A stretch of DNA of 64,000 bases from Zonotrichia leucophrys gambelii (GCF_028769735.1 NC_088169.1:42747229-42811228), one strand, 5' to 3'. Positions 12,573 to 26,300 are shown, counted from the stretch's first letter. Made by a program: numbers and translations. Notes: generated by a model from the sequence alone, not told the origin.

Positions 12573-15500
12573 TGATCTGTACCACAATAACAGAACCAAA
12601 TACACAGAACTTCAAAAATACAATAAAATCTTAATATACAGTCTTCCTTAATCATATTGTCCTACATACATATGCCTTCAATCTTCAAAACTGACTATTC
12701 AGTCTCACTGAAATCTGCCGCATGAGCTAAGTTCAAGGATAATTAGTGTTTTGAAATTTTAAGTTACCTAATGGTAGCAAGCTGAACATTTAAAAATATG
12801 AATTAAAACTCAATTTTAGGCAGATACTCAAAAAACCTCAAATGTATCTCCACACACTCCCCAAGCAACTGAGCTGTTAAATTACAGTTGAAGCAACTAG
12901 GTCTTCATAAAAGCTGTGGGTATAAACACTACAGTTCAACACACAGTATTTTAAAATAATACAATTAAGTACTGCTGCAAACTAAAATTGCTTTTCCTTA
13001 ATCATAATCTTATGCTTCTAAGAAATTAAAATAAAGACAGGAATTTTCATTGTCAATCCATGGTAAGGACAGTGTCTTAACAAGATGCAAAGATTTACAA
13101 GCTGTCATCCTGGTTCCGGTACTACGTTGCTGCAGAAACCTTCAGGGGACAATGCTGCCTAGGATGCCTCACTCACAAACTAAATTAAAATGCTTTTAAG
13201 TTTAACCAAGAGCTGATGGGTGAAAAATAAAGAGGTATTTTCCTTCTCAGTGCACTAAGTTTTTTTTTTTACTGAGTAATATTTAATGAAAGTAGAAAGA
13301 AAAGAGTTTTCTGGTCTGTTTCTTCAGTTCAATTCTGTAGAACAGACTTCAGATACAATGATTGGCAGGACTCACGGAAAACTTGAAAGATCTGCAAGAT
13401 TGAAAACCTTTTTCTCTTATCAGTTTTTAAGATCTGCAACTTTATGAAACCCCTTCTGCACAAATATTTTCCACATGCATTTTTCTCCTTATGCCACCTT
13501 GGAAAAACTGCCTTTCTGGCTCATAGTACTGTTTCCATTTTTCTTTCAGAAAACAGCCAACAGTTTGTATATCCACTTGGGACTGGTCTGCAATTCATTC
13601 TAAGTGATACATTTAAATAATAGGGAGATCTGAACATTTTCAATTCTTTTTTAACTTTTTTACATCTGACTAAAACGAGCTGTCTATTAAAGTGGTAGTC
13701 TACTGGGCTCACCTCTATCCATGTTATGTGTCTCATAAATATTCAGAAACTTGTTTTGATGTTGAAAATTATTGTATTGTTTTTGTTTTATCTCACTGTC
13801 CTTGAAACAAAAGAGTGCATCATACTGGCAAAGAAGTTTTCATATATTGTCTACCTAAAGTTTCATATCTGCTACACATTAGAGGATCTGGAAGATTTCA
13901 ATTTAATTGACAGGTAATTCTCAGAAGTGTTTAGATAAAAGATTAGTTGGCCTTTTTTGGAAATAGTGTCTTAAACAATAAACTTATATGTATGAGGACT
14001 TGCATCTTCCAAGAGCAAAGTGCAAAGATTCATATCAAAGCGTTTTTGTCAAGAATACAAGTGAAAGAAAGTACCAGCTAATACTGGTCCAAAGATATTT
14101 TAAAAAAAATTAGAAAGTTGAAGATATTTTCTGTTTGTAGTGTATTGAAATATGTATTTAAATGATATTTAATTTTAAAATAAAAAGTAAAAAAACCACA
14201 TAATTGTTCAATATAATTTCCTTCGGGCACTTAAATGCATTACAATAAAGTCTATTTACTTTGTATTTACTGCAAATTCCTTCACTGGAAGGAGAACTTT
14301 GCTAAGCATTCAGACAGAAAAAAATGGTAGGGGGAAGAAACGGAGCATTTAAATAAACTAAAATAAAAATTTTAAAACAAAAAACATGCTATCAACAAGG
14401 AAGCTAATGTGAGACTATGTTCTCTTAAAACATATCTAAAAATCAACCTACATTGTCCAGCTTGAATATGCAGCACTTGAGAAGGTTATGAATTCATTTC
14501 ATGATGGCTTGTGAGCCCATACAATTTGGGAGGTACTCGATTACAGTTTTTCTATTTGAACACTCTCAATCAACAAATACTCCAACTCATTAAAGTGCTG
14601 CTAGTTAGGAGAAAAGCATCTCCCCAGGTGTAGTGCAAGGCTACTGTGGGGAACCCCACACAGTTTAGGAAGTTCCCAAAGCTTCCTTGACATTCCTTTC
14701 CTGGATTGGGAATCATGCTAGATCACCAGTTACTGTCTAACTACTAAATTATGTCTCAGTCACTACAGAGAAAAAAATACATTGGTGTTGTCATTTTGAC
14801 AACCAGCTCTGTAAAAAATCTTGAGGTTAGGCAACATTTTTCATTTGTGTTAACCTTGATATAAAGCTTAGCAGAAAAGTCAGGACTTGTTTTCAGAGTT
14901 AAACAGAAATGAGGAATTTTTTTTTCTCAGAATTTGCTCTTTCTCAGGAATTAGGTGATTGTTCATGTATTTATTTACATTGGCATGGTAAGAATATAGA
15001 ATCACAAATGTCAAAAATCAAATGTGAGCAAATTTGCACTACAAATGCAAAGTACTGGCAGCTGAGAGAAACCTGCATTTGTTCTGCTTTCAGTTCATAA
15101 GTGTTTACATGCAAACCTGGATATTCTCAGAAGAACAGAAAGTTCTATCAGGGGTAAATTGTTGGCATTTCCTAGGCACAGTGGTGCATAGCTGGCTCAT
15201 CATCTAACACTGCAGAAAGAAACAGTGAAGACCAAAAACCTGGTTATTCAGTAGATGACAAAAAAGAAAAGAGATACCACCATAAGGCAAACGTCTTTGT
15301 GGCAATAAAGAGCACTCTTCTGACATGTTTAAGTTTTGGTCTTGAAGGATGTGCTCACTGTTTTGACAATATAGGATAAATTGTATAAATGACTATGCTG
15401 AAAAGAAAGCAAGACACATGGGAAAATGCTAAAGAAGTCATTCCTCCTAAATAAATAAATTTAAGGTAAATGCTATTTACTGTGTGCTAATCCAATGGAA

Positions 15501-15996
15501 ACATAAAAAAACTTTCTTGAAACCTATGTGAAATTATATTTGGATAGTCAAAAAATTGAGAGTAATATTTTTTCTTGACTCATCTGCTATACGGTTCACT
15601 ACAAATAAATTTTTAAAATTAATTTTGTTAAATTTAAATTTAAAATAAGTCAGTTAAGACAGTTTTACAGGCTGCCTCTCTGATGTTACACAATCCCAAA
15701 AATTTTTGTGTTTGCCTTGATTTGATTTTTTTTTTTTAACAAGAAAAGTTCTTTTGCTTGGTGCAACACTACTCCCAAGTCAGATCTCTTGATATTGTTT
15801 AATTTATTTTAGCTTGCATTTCCTTAACAGATGTGATGCCAACTTTGCTTCAATTAAAGTCAATGGTACTTTGGCACTAACTCCCAACATCAAAAATAAG
15901 AGTTGCAGTGTAACATACAGCAATTTTTGTGACCAATTTGAAATTATTTATATTTTGTAATTTTTTAGTACATGGCCATTTCTTTTCCATTGAGCG

Positions 15997-16020
15997 TTTT
16001 ATTTTATTTTATTTTATTTT
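15997..16020. repeat. (TTTTA)n pentanucleotide microsatellite
   Basis: There are four TTTTA units followed by TTTT, with no interruption. It sits in very AT-rich DNA. Confidence 0.85.
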
Positions 16021-17097
16021 AAAAAGCTTAAAATTTCATCTTACTTTATGCAAAATATTTTAAATTACAGATGTTCAGTGAGAGTATTACACAGACAAAA
16101 AGACAGCCCCATGAACACTTAATTTTTTAAGGCCTGTTTTGAAAAAATATGTATGATGATATATTAAAAGTCTACCTCATTGCTTGTAAGTACATCTCAC
16201 TGTTAATATTGTTTAAATATAGAACTAAAACTGTATTTTTTTATATTAAACTATCTTACTGAGATCAGTCTCAGAGCAGTCTGCACATAGCACTTGATTG
16301 AAAATTAAATGCTCTTATCCAAAAATTTGTACTATCCCAACAAAAGCCAATGGCCCTCTGGTGTCATAGATCAGGACTTTGATTTGAGGGTTGATGATGG
16401 AGCTTTACAGCCACACAACAAAGTGACAGAGGGACTTTTTTTAAAAAGAATATTCTGAAAATTTATGACTAATTGTATAAATGACTTACGACTATTTAGG
16501 ACTTTTCATTAAAAAGTTGTGAAATATTAAGTTTACTGCAACAATATTTTAAAATTTAAATCCATATACAGATTCTAAAACTACTTCTATACAGCTATCA
16601 GTTGCATTCTAAAAACTTCTTTGCCTGCCAAGAAATAAAATACCATCCATGTTAGCCAAAGTTATTGTGTAACAGTGTTGCTCCTGATCATTGATTATTA
16701 GTTACAAAGAAATCATGACATATCTGATAAAAGAGTTTTGAACAATCTCCACTGGATGAAGGAAAAAAGTTCTTTGGATAATACAGTAAACTGTGATTTT
16801 ACACATTTTAGTACATATGTTGTGAAGTGGCACTAGTTATTACAGAATAAAATATTTATTTTACTGCAAACACAGTCTCTGGGAACCTGCATATTCAATA
16901 CGTTTTTTGCAATATGGTATTTTCTCTTTATAAAGCAAACTTCTACATTGTCTTAAAAAAGTTAAATAAGAAAAAATGATCTTTTATGTGGCATAAATAT
17001 AGAAAGCACATTTTTACATCTCTCAGGTTTGTGCTTTAATTATTCAGGTAAAAGAGAATGTTCCACAGGCTTAGAAGTTGAATCATCTATCTGGCAC

Positions 17098-17163
17098 TTT
17101 GTATTGCGTATAGAACTCACCAGTAAACAATTTTGTATTGCATATAGAGCTCACCAGTAAACA
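17098..17163. repeat. Near-tandem duplication, two 32-bp copies
   Basis: Copies at 17098-17129 and 17132-17163 are separated by 2 bases and differ at two positions, both transitions. The shared 3' part is CTCACCAGTAAACA. High identity suggests a fairly recent local duplication compared with the age of nearby repeats. Confidence 0.9.
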
Positions 17164-17558
17164 GAGCCATTAGGTTCATATGAAGGCATTAGAAACAAAA
17201 ACTATTAAAAATTGTAAAATACTGTTTTCTTTTTCTGACCCAGTTCTAAGTACATGCAGGAAAAAACAAAAGACAAACTGAAAATTCACCTCTCAGATCT
17301 ACATCTGAACAATGCTTTCCTTCCTGGTCTCTCATACAGTTGCAGAATATACATGTATGATTACTATATTAATCTTCATCTACACTTCTAACAGATCCCT
17401 CAGATTCTTTTCTATTTGATTATAAATCAGAAAATATATTTTCCAGAAAAAAATGAGATATATACTCTTCTCCAGAAGATCATAATGGCCATACCAGTTG
17501 AGATTAGTCCATCAAAATTCTCATTTTTTTAATCAAGAGAAATACTTTAATAACATCT

Positions 17559-18105
17559 TGTCACAGTTTAATCCTGGGCAGTATCCAAGTCCCACACAGC
17601 AGCTTGTTTGCTCCACCACAAGTGGGACCAGGGAGACAAGAGGAAGGTAAAAGCAAGAGAATTCATGGGTTTAGATAAAGACAGTTTAACAGGAAAATCA
17701 AAAGCCACATAGGCAAACAAAGCAAATCAAGGAATTTATTTGTCCCACAAAAGCAGGGCACCACCACCTGTAACATGGGAACACAAAATTCCATCACTCC
17801 AAATGCTTCCTATTCTTCATTCTTCCCCCTACTTTATGTACTGATCATGATGTCCTGTGGTCTGGAATATCCCTTTGGTCAGTTTGGGTCACCTGTCCTG
17901 GCTGTGTCTCCTTCCAACTTCCCCAGCATCCCCACTCTCCACACAAGTGTGGCAGTAAGCAAATCAGAAAAGGCTGTGGCTCTGTGTAACTCCTGCTCAG
18001 CAATACAGAAAGATCTCTACATTATCAACATTGCGTTCAGCCCAAATAAATTCCATACCAGCCATGGTGGCAAAAATTAACTCTACTCCAGCCAAAACCA
18101 GTACA
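17559..18105 (-). mobile_element. Solo LTR, avian endogenous retrovirus (family B)
   Basis: On the minus strand the LTR starts TGTACTGGTTTTGGCTGGAG (at 18105) and ends near CTGTGACA (at 17559), giving TG...CA ends and a length of about 547 bp. Other landmarks on the plus strand are 'tttggtcagtttgggtcacc', 'ctggctgtgtctcc', 'agataaagacagtttaacag' and 'cagtttaatcctggg'. I recognise these as parts of a common bird ERV LTR. The TATA region (inverse of 17832-17840, reads TACATAAAG) and the poly-A signal region both look decayed. CATCT occurs at 17554-17558 and at 18104-18108, but the second copy overlaps the terminal CA, so it is not a clean target-site duplication. No internal sequence is present. 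The 101-codon plus-strand frame at 17775-18080 is antisense to the LTR and not a gene. Confidence 0.85.
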
Positions 18106-21100
18106 TCTCCCTAAATCCAAGAAGTACCTTCTACTTGCCTATAAGTATCAGGTATCTACAACTTTCTCTTTCTTGCTTCCAGGGTATTGAAGGGTGTAAG
18201 TTATTAACTCAGAGATATTTTTTTTAATCACAGCAGAGAAGCAGTTACAAATAAAGAAAATAAACATAGCCTTTTATGAATGGCAGTGAAATAGCCAGCA
18301 GCAGCAGTTAAAACGGCGAAGAAGCAGCATTGTCAAAAACATCACTATCTGTGCTGATGTCCTTATTCTTGCAGAATCAGTGTCTGTCTCCGAAAGAGGA
18401 CTCTCCCTATTTGTTGGTTAGACCTGTAGACAGCTAATGCTTCTCCAATATGCTGCATTCATGCTTTGAACAAAGGACATTGGTCCAGGAATTGGAGAAC
18501 TGAAGTTTAGTTGCAAGCTTTTGACTCTGATTTCCACTCTTCGGAATTCCACAAAGTTGCATATTTGCTGTTGTTAATTAAACACCAAATTACTGTTGTT
18601 TTAATGCTCACATCACTTGTGGGATGAAGAGGTCAAGGAGAAGCCAAAAGAAATGTGTAAGCAGTCTCAAATGCATTTTGACATGGGTGGTTCTCTACCT
18701 CTGATGTGTATATTCTACACTGACAGAAACGCAGCAGACTTCACTTCATTTGTTGTTTTGATTTATAGTCAGGAAATTCTCATCTAGTTTTCATCCTGAG
18801 CTCCACACATAACTTGGACTGGTTTATAAAGAGATCTTGCACACTGTTTTCAGCTTTAAAAAAATATAGTTAATAAAGATATTGTACTATGCAGCTAATT
18901 CCCCATAGCAAAAGAACAGTCCTTATTTATGGAACATTACTGTCTGCCACGCTAATAGTTACAAGCAGAGGAGGAATCTTAGGCTTTGGGGGTGTTTGGC
19001 AGAAGTTGAGCTAATGGTGTTCAAACTTTATAGCATCTTTGAATTGTACAGCACATCTCAATTCTCAGTGCCTCAGATGGATTTCAGGGATTTAAGATAT
19101 CGTAATGGTAATGATTTTCCTTTATTTCTAATTTTTTCAAGAGTTTCTTTACATGCATCTTCCTGCTTTGGGGACGCTGAACTAAACGAAATAGATTTGC
19201 ACAGTCATTTAACCCTTCCCATCAATAAGTGCTCTTCTGCACAATGGGGATTTTGCTTTCGTCAATATCCAAACCAGTCTGGATATTACAAGTACTATTT
19301 CCTTTGCATGCAGTCCTTTATTATAGTCTTCAACATGATGATGATATAATGGATTTAAGCTAAATTCCTCTTCGATCACAGAAATATGTGTTTCTTGAGG
19401 GGAGCATGGATGTATACATATATGTGTGAGCCAGTGTGTTGGTGTGTCTTTGACCATGTATATGTGTCTATTCTCTAATTCTCTAATTAAAGTAGAGTTT
19501 CATATGTAAGTTTTTGGTCATTCTATCATTCTACCATCCAGGTTTTTAAAGTAGCCTGAAAGCTGTAAGTTTTCTAGTAGAAGGAACCAGAAAACTGAAG
19601 CAAAACTGGTCCATTAAGCACTGTTTGCAGAAGGTAATCAGTTCACCAAATCATCAATTTCTCATTACAACCATTAAAAATTTTTAGGTCTAATCAGGGG
19701 AATAATAAGCACACTGAAACATACTTGCTTTTAGTTGCTTTTCATTCATTACTAAAAGAAAAAATTGTAATTCCATGACAGATTCAAGGTCATTGCCAAT
19801 CACTTTTCTATACTGATACTGTCAGAAGTCAAGTAACAGAATTTTGACTGTCAAAAAGATCGAGTAATAGTATTATAGACTCAAAAGTACTCAAGAGACA
19901 AACTGAATTATATTAAGTATATTTATATCTTAAAAGTCTTGATTGCTCATTAACAAAAACGTTTTTCTGTACCCAAAAGAAAATTCTACTGGTAGCATTT
20001 TAGTACTCAGCTTAAATTGCAGAATTTGAATTATATAAGCACTTTAACTCACCAGCTGTAGCTGCCAGAAGGCCAGGTTAAAGTAAGCAAAACCCAGGCT
20101 TCACATTACTGACATTGGGCTTACCTTTCAAAAGACTAATTAAAGCTTTCAGGTTTGGGTTCTTTTCAGAAAGATTCAATTACCTTAAATTTAAAAAGGA
20201 GCTCAGATAAAATAGAACAAGAAAAGTGTTTGCTAATTAAAAAATACATCCTTCATCTTCAACTTTTTCTACAGAAAAAAGAATTTCCCAAGGTACCAGA
20301 TGTATCTTTCACTATTTTGATTTTGTGTGTTTTGGCTTTTTTCCTCCAAATAATATATTTTTCAAGCAGTGCAAAACAATTAGTGCAGATGATTGGTTTC
20401 TTTTACTGTTCTCAACTGACAGCTCCAGCAAACTACTGTGAAGACTTTTGTTAAAGGCTTTTTGTTTTGGGGTTTTTTTTTCACTTAAAGAATTTGATTT
20501 CACTTTTTCTCTCTTTCATAGTTCTTTAAACTTCCCTTATGAGATCACTGAAAAAAACCAGCTTTTCCCTCAAGAGAAAAACACATTATTCAAAATTGTT
20601 CCCTTCTTATTAGCACTATGTTAACCAGCAACCTTCAGGGCAGGTTCCCAACTAGTCTAGATTCCATTTAAATGGAAAAAACCATTTGTTGAGAGGGTAC
20701 ATTTTTTACTGTAGAGTGTCTACAGAATATGAAATATATCAAAGACAATACTTTAATGCAGGAAAACTGTACTTCTTTATTTGGCTGCCAAGCAAGAGAA
20801 AAAATAGTTTTTCTTCATTCATTCATTTTATTTCTCTGGTGGGCTTTTTTGCACAGCATGAGTGATTCCCGGGTTAGATCAAATCTGTCATGCAGTGTTC
20901 ACTGACCTACATACCTTCTTTTACTGAAGTAAATATTTGACAACAACAATTATAATCATACATGAAATCATCATTCAGGTGTCGAACAGATTGTTATCCA
21001 GCTTCTTTCACTGAACCTTTGGCATTTTGGCATCTTATTCACATAAACATACACTAAAAACCCAAAAATCTCCTAATTTCCAATGATCAAAAATTTGTTA

Positions 21101-21737
21101 GCAACTCTTCTCTTCATATTAGCAAATGATAATGTAATCTGCCCGAGGTCCTATATGAAAGGTTTGTATGGGTTACAGAGAAATAGCAGTATGGTAATTT
21201 GGTTTATTTTCCTTAATGAGGGGCTTTATATCTTTGCACAATATGCCAAACAAGTTAGCTCCCTCTGAAAGAGTCAAAGACCGAGATTACTCCTTGAAGT
21301 TTGTTCTAAAATGTTCTTTCAAAATGATAGCTGAAGGCTACTATTCTGAAAATCACTATCAATAAAAACTGAAATTTTCATCACAGCTAAATTAGTGCAA
21401 CAATTAAAATATTACTATTCCAGCTATATTTTTGGCCATTTGTATATCAGTTTGAAACCCTTCAAGTTATTACTTAGATTATAGATTTTTAAGACAGCAA
21501 TCACCATTAAACTTTCAATTCCTGCTGCTCCCACATTTAGAACAAAGCTACAACGCTGAATGTTTCAGAATTCATATGTATTACAAAATGGGGATTTCCA
21601 CCCAAATAATTTGCTTTCAAATCTTTAACTTAAAAAAGTTTGCTTGAATCACCACAATGGAGATATAATAAGGATGTGCAAAAACGTATTAAGAGTAGGA
21701 AACATTCATAAACACAAATCATTTCCTGTAAATTTCT
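18106..21737. other. Unique AT-rich DNA, nothing recognised
   Basis: No supportable gene or transposon was found. Frames of 99-117 codons (18996-19349 plus, 20155-20454 plus) show AT-driven residue use and no motif. A T-rich patch lies at 20459-20481. Confidence 0.5.
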
Positions 21738-22040
21738 TGTCAACCGTGAGCATGGTCTGAAACACAGTGGTGAGTAGGAACAAAACAAACGGTGAGTGCA
21801 GGGGTTTGGGATCCTCTGCAGATCAAGTCAGGAAGCCCATCTGCTGGTGGGCTGGTTTGGGGCTGCTCTTTGAAGCTGCTGAGGAGTGTCCCTGGTTGTG
21901 GCTGCTCTGAGAATTGCAGTGCGTGGCTGCAATGGCTGCATTTCAAAGCAGGGCTGAGAGAACAGACACACATCTCTCCACTGGGTCCTGCAGCTCCGTG
22001 CCACTGGTTTTCTAAATAAAATGCTATAACTGCCAGGCAC
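21738..22040 (+). other. GC-richer island with AATAAA signal; possible LTR or retroelement piece
   Basis: This segment stands out by base composition. It is rich in CTG and TGG-like words, with a canonical AATAAA at 22015-22020 on the plus strand. The block before the signal ('ggtcctgcagctccgtgcca') has the look of an R/U5-type LTR region, and TG occurs at 21738. I cannot assign a family. Three short overlapping frames occur on both strands (21740-22040), which argues against a real coding exon. An exon or 3' end of a non-coding transcript is an alternative. Confidence 0.3.
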
Positions 22041-22795
22041 TATTTCATGATCTTGAGTGCTAGCTGTACTTCAATTTTGCTGCAAACTTGACTCTCCTGA
22101 AAGACATTTTGTAAAAAATTATAGAAACCCAAGGGTTTGAAAAAGCAAAAAATTCTGATTCTTGTGTCAAGAGGATCTTTTTGCTTGGTAGGAAATCAAA
22201 ATGAAACTTTGCTATACAGTGTCATGTTGAGATTTTGTAAGCATTCTGTATATGTAAGGAAATGAAAAATATAATTTAGACTAATTATTCCTGACATTTT
22301 GAAATTATGAAAATACTGAACTTCAAAAGAAATTTTGCTTATGCACACACTGTATGGTATTCTTAATGAGGATGAATGTAATTTTACACCACAATAACTT
22401 CATAATTATTTTGTAATTAAAAGGTCTACTCCTCTGATGACTTGTACTTACACTTAACACATAATTAGATGTAATATAATTGATTACATAAAATAACAGA
22501 AAGTGAAAGAAAGATTAATGTTGAGAAGTAGATAAAATAAAAAATATGTATTTGAAATGACAGGGTTTTTTTAAATGAATAGTTTCAGTGGGTACTCTAA
22601 GATTTGTACTGATTACATGCTGAAGCTTGTTTTTAAAGTATTTTTTGTGGAGTAAGATAATTCCTTCATCACATATGAATTTTTCTTCTTATTAGCAGGT
22701 GAAATTAGGATATACCCTCACTGACCCCCTTCTCTTTTGCCATGCCCTATCCCACAAAATACCTGAGCTGTCTATCTAAGATGATAGCCTGACTA
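22041..22795. other. Unique AT-rich DNA
   Basis: Nothing recognisable was found. The stretch is AT-rich, with poly-T and poly-A patches. Confidence 0.55.
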
Positions 22796-23353
22796 TTACA
22801 AGTACATTTTTTCCATTTTAAGTGTTGGGTAAAAAAAGGCAGCTGTTGCCCACAGGCCCCCTTGAGACAGGGATTTCTGATCTCCACATAAATCTCTTGC
22901 ATGGACATTTTTGTGCTGTGACAGCAAATGCTGCTCCTCTGTGTGACACTTCTGGACAGTGAGCACATGTTTATTAAGGAGGGGTTTTGCCCCTAAGGAT
23001 GCACTATTCTGTATCATTAAATGGTGGCAGCTGTGGATGTCTCTATGGCAGCAGGATGGCTGGAGCCTCTGTGAATCTTCTCTAAGACATCCATCTACTC
23101 CTACTGCTCCCTCAAATCTAAATTTTCTCACTTCCTTCTTCCTGCACACACTTTTTTTAGAAGTTCCATAGTCACTTTTCTGAAAACAATGAGGTCTACC
23201 TCTTGAGATCTGGGGTACCACTCTTTTCCAGAATAGGAATGTATTTGGGCCTAACTTGACCTCCTGATTTTCTGTTTTGGGGATGGTTTCCAGTCTCAGA
23301 CAATAGCAATTCTTCACCAAACTGACCTGAGAGCTACAGAATCTTTTAAACAT
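22796..23353 (-). other. Longest open frame of the window (185 codons), not recognised
   Basis: A frame opened by ATG at 23351-23353 runs 185 codons on the minus strand to a stop at 22796. The translation is rich in Cys, His, Ser, Lys and Gln, has no signal peptide, membrane segment or domain motif that I recognise, and shows no repeated cysteine spacing of a zinc finger. A second minus frame (22747-22968) and a plus frame (22959-23171) overlap it. In AT-rich DNA a frame this long is uncommon but this segment is locally richer in GC. It may be chance, the relic of an old retroelement or pseudogene, or part of a lineage-specific transcript. I do not call it a gene. Confidence 0.2.
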
Positions 23354-26300
23354 AGATACAGGTGATTCTGTCTACAGTATTAAAATACATGACTTATTTT
23401 ATTGGCATGTATCAGAAAAAGTAATGCAAGCCAAAATCACCTCTACCAGGGTGTGTTGATAAACTTTTGCATATACAGTTGTTGTGAAGATGAAGAATTG
23501 ATTTAGAATCACACATATTACAGAGTCACTCTGGGACTATATAGAGAATAATAAATTGCTGTTCAAGTGGCAGCACAGTCCCTGGTGAGAGACAGACTGG
23601 CCACACTCAGAGCATGAAAACTTTGGATCAAGAATGGACAAGCTTTGAAAACACTTTGAGGAAATAACTTGGGGATATTTTGTTCCTTTTCAACTCACTT
23701 TTTTGCACAAACAAGGAAGCAGAGACGTGGTAGTAGAATTGCTTCAAGCGACAAGAAGATGAGAGAGGTTTTCCTGTTGTGTTTGCATAAGCAGATGGCT
23801 GTTCTTGATGTGTTTCAGTGGGAACATAATCAGTGCATTGCAGAGGCATGCAAAGACTCAACAAAAGTGACAGAAGAGCAGCTGGGCTTTAAGACTGACA
23901 TCATTGATGAAACTGGGGTGGCATGGCTTGAGATTTATGTGGAAGTCAAACTGTCAGGAGACTGTGAAGAACAGAGGCATGTAATTTAAAAAGCATGCGC
24001 TTTAACAAAGCAGATTTAAATGGGAATTTCACGTTACAGGAGGTTTTTTTAATCAGATATTTTTTAACAAATAAGGAAAGACATCAAGACAAAAAACCAA
24101 AAGATAGAAAGGAGTTGCTCAAGAAAATGTGCATGATTCTTGACATACCAAGTATTTCTTGGTAATTTCTTGTAGCATCTTGCTATAATACTGTCTGGCA
24201 CTTGGATTATGTATTGTTAGATGAATGGGTATAGCATATATTTTCCCACTAAGTTGATTTCCTTTCAATATGGATTGTTGAATTTGTTCACATAGGGGAT
24301 TAAAATGGGAAGAATCACACAAAATCAAAATATGGGGTTCTTTTTAATTATTATAGCTGAACATTCACAGTGAAGGAGAAATTTAGATTTTTACATCTTA
24401 AAAAAACACCCTGATACTCTGGCAAGAGTGTGCTTACTAAAATGTTATCTTTAAGCTACCTCATGAAAGCATTTCAGCCAATATGTCATGAAAAAAATCA
24501 AAGTGCTTATACCATCTGCAAACCCTCCTTTAGAGCATGATAACAGTTTGAGCAAAAGTAACTATTATGCAAACCAGAAGCAAATAAAAAGAGTCAATTT
24601 ACTATGGCAAATTAAAATGAGATTACAGAAATTCCATCTCCACACAAAAAATATTTAGATGTCTCCTAATTGACTTACAAAAGTATTCAGAACAATTTGA
24701 TTTGTAATTCTGTTCTGAAACTACATAAACAAAAGATTAATTTAAGCATCTTTTTAGAAGTGTCTCTCTGAAAAAGCACATTATGTTTCTGTTTCCTGTT
24801 TAAAAATTCTCATTGAAGGCCCCTTCATAACCTGACATACACTGCATTTTACTACCCCCAAAAATCCCATCATACCCAAATAACACTTAGATAAATTTGT
24901 GTGTGCATATTTTTAATTTATGTCTACTATAGCAAAGTCCATCTTGGGAATATTAATACAAATTGAAAATTACAGATAACGGGAGAACTACAAGCCAACA
25001 CTCTTGGCTCACTTTGCTGTGCTTAATCTCACTGCTAGGCAAAATTAAGAATTCCACAGTATCTGTGGCCTATCTGTAAAAAGGTTGAAAAATTGACACG
25101 ATGATACTGTTAATTCAGATACTATTAGTGCTGGAAAAAATATCAGGACATAATAGAGAACCTGAGAACATCAGCTCCTTGCCTGTTTCTCTCTTCTCTT
25201 CCTGTCATCTTAGCTAGAATATAAATACCACAGGAAGATCACATGTTTAAACATGGGCACAAAGGGCAAACTTTGGGAGTCATGATAAAAGGTGATTTTT
25301 CACTGTAAAAGAAATGACAGGCTCAGGATGGGAAGTGCCAGTGGCATCTGTGTCTGGTGGGGCAGAAGAACATCAAACCATGACCAAGCAGTAGTGCCCT
25401 CACAGCACTAGTGCACCATTCCATCAGGAGGGCACACACAATCACAGCAGCACAACTTTGTTTTTATTTAGGGCTATTCTCACTCCTGCAATAACTTGGC
25501 TATAATTCAAAAATTCTCTGGTTGCAATTTGGTATAGATTACCCCATGACCAAGAAGATAAAACTCACAGAGCTATCTGTTTATGCCTATGCCACAGTAT
25601 ATACTCACTTCCCTGACACCAGACTTGCTCTGAAAGTCTAGAGAACAGCAATTAGCACTTTGCTAAAGAGAAAGGAAAAACATCCAGACTGTACACTACA
25701 TTTTTTCCTAAAGCTATGCAGCACCTGAGTTTTAAGAGCATTAACACTTAATATCTGTCATATTACTCTAATCGACTTGACTTGCAGCTGTGACTGCTGG
25801 GCACTTCTGCAGCCATAATGCTGACATTTCCTAACATTTGAGGATGTGGCTTTTGAGCCTTTCCAGACCCTGTTTACAGGAGTCTAATGCTCTTTTAAAA
25901 GTCACTTTTTTTGATGTATAAAAACAAAGGAAAGTAAATGTCACATATGCTTTGTGGAACCATAATGAGCTCTGCACTAAATTTTAGATGCACTGGACGT
26001 TCAAGCTAATTATCAGTTGCTTTTGCAGGGTACATATATGCTAACAAGTAAATTGGAACAACAGAACAGGATCAGCTATTAAAAACAGATGGCATTGTGG
26101 CCCCTGCAATGATATATCTGGTACAGGAGTTTTACCTCAGATGAGATGAATCCAGTTCCCTGGACTGAGTGCCCACACCAAGGACACGGAAACTGACTGT
26201 CATGGGTAACAGCCCTTGCTCTCCAAAAAGGGGCAGACTCTATTTAGCTTGCACCTGAGTCAGGCTTTTATGAAGGGGGTATGGTTTGAAGATTTTATTG

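Larger units (their letters stand above)
9632..17558. other. Unique AT-rich DNA with small duplications
   Basis: No gene or recognisable transposon was found. Small features listed separately are a (GAT)n run, two short near-tandem duplications and a (TTTTA)n repeat. T-run and A-run patches occur near 13260-13272 and 15727-15739. The longest frame is 99 codons (11239-11538, minus) and has no motif. Confidence 0.55.

Noticed and set aside
12512..17163. Pairs of short direct repeats considered as CRISPR-like arrays
   Set aside because: Only two copies each, no regular spacers, and the genome is clearly vertebrate.
17775..18080. 101-codon plus frame
   Set aside because: It is antisense to the family B LTR and has no motif.
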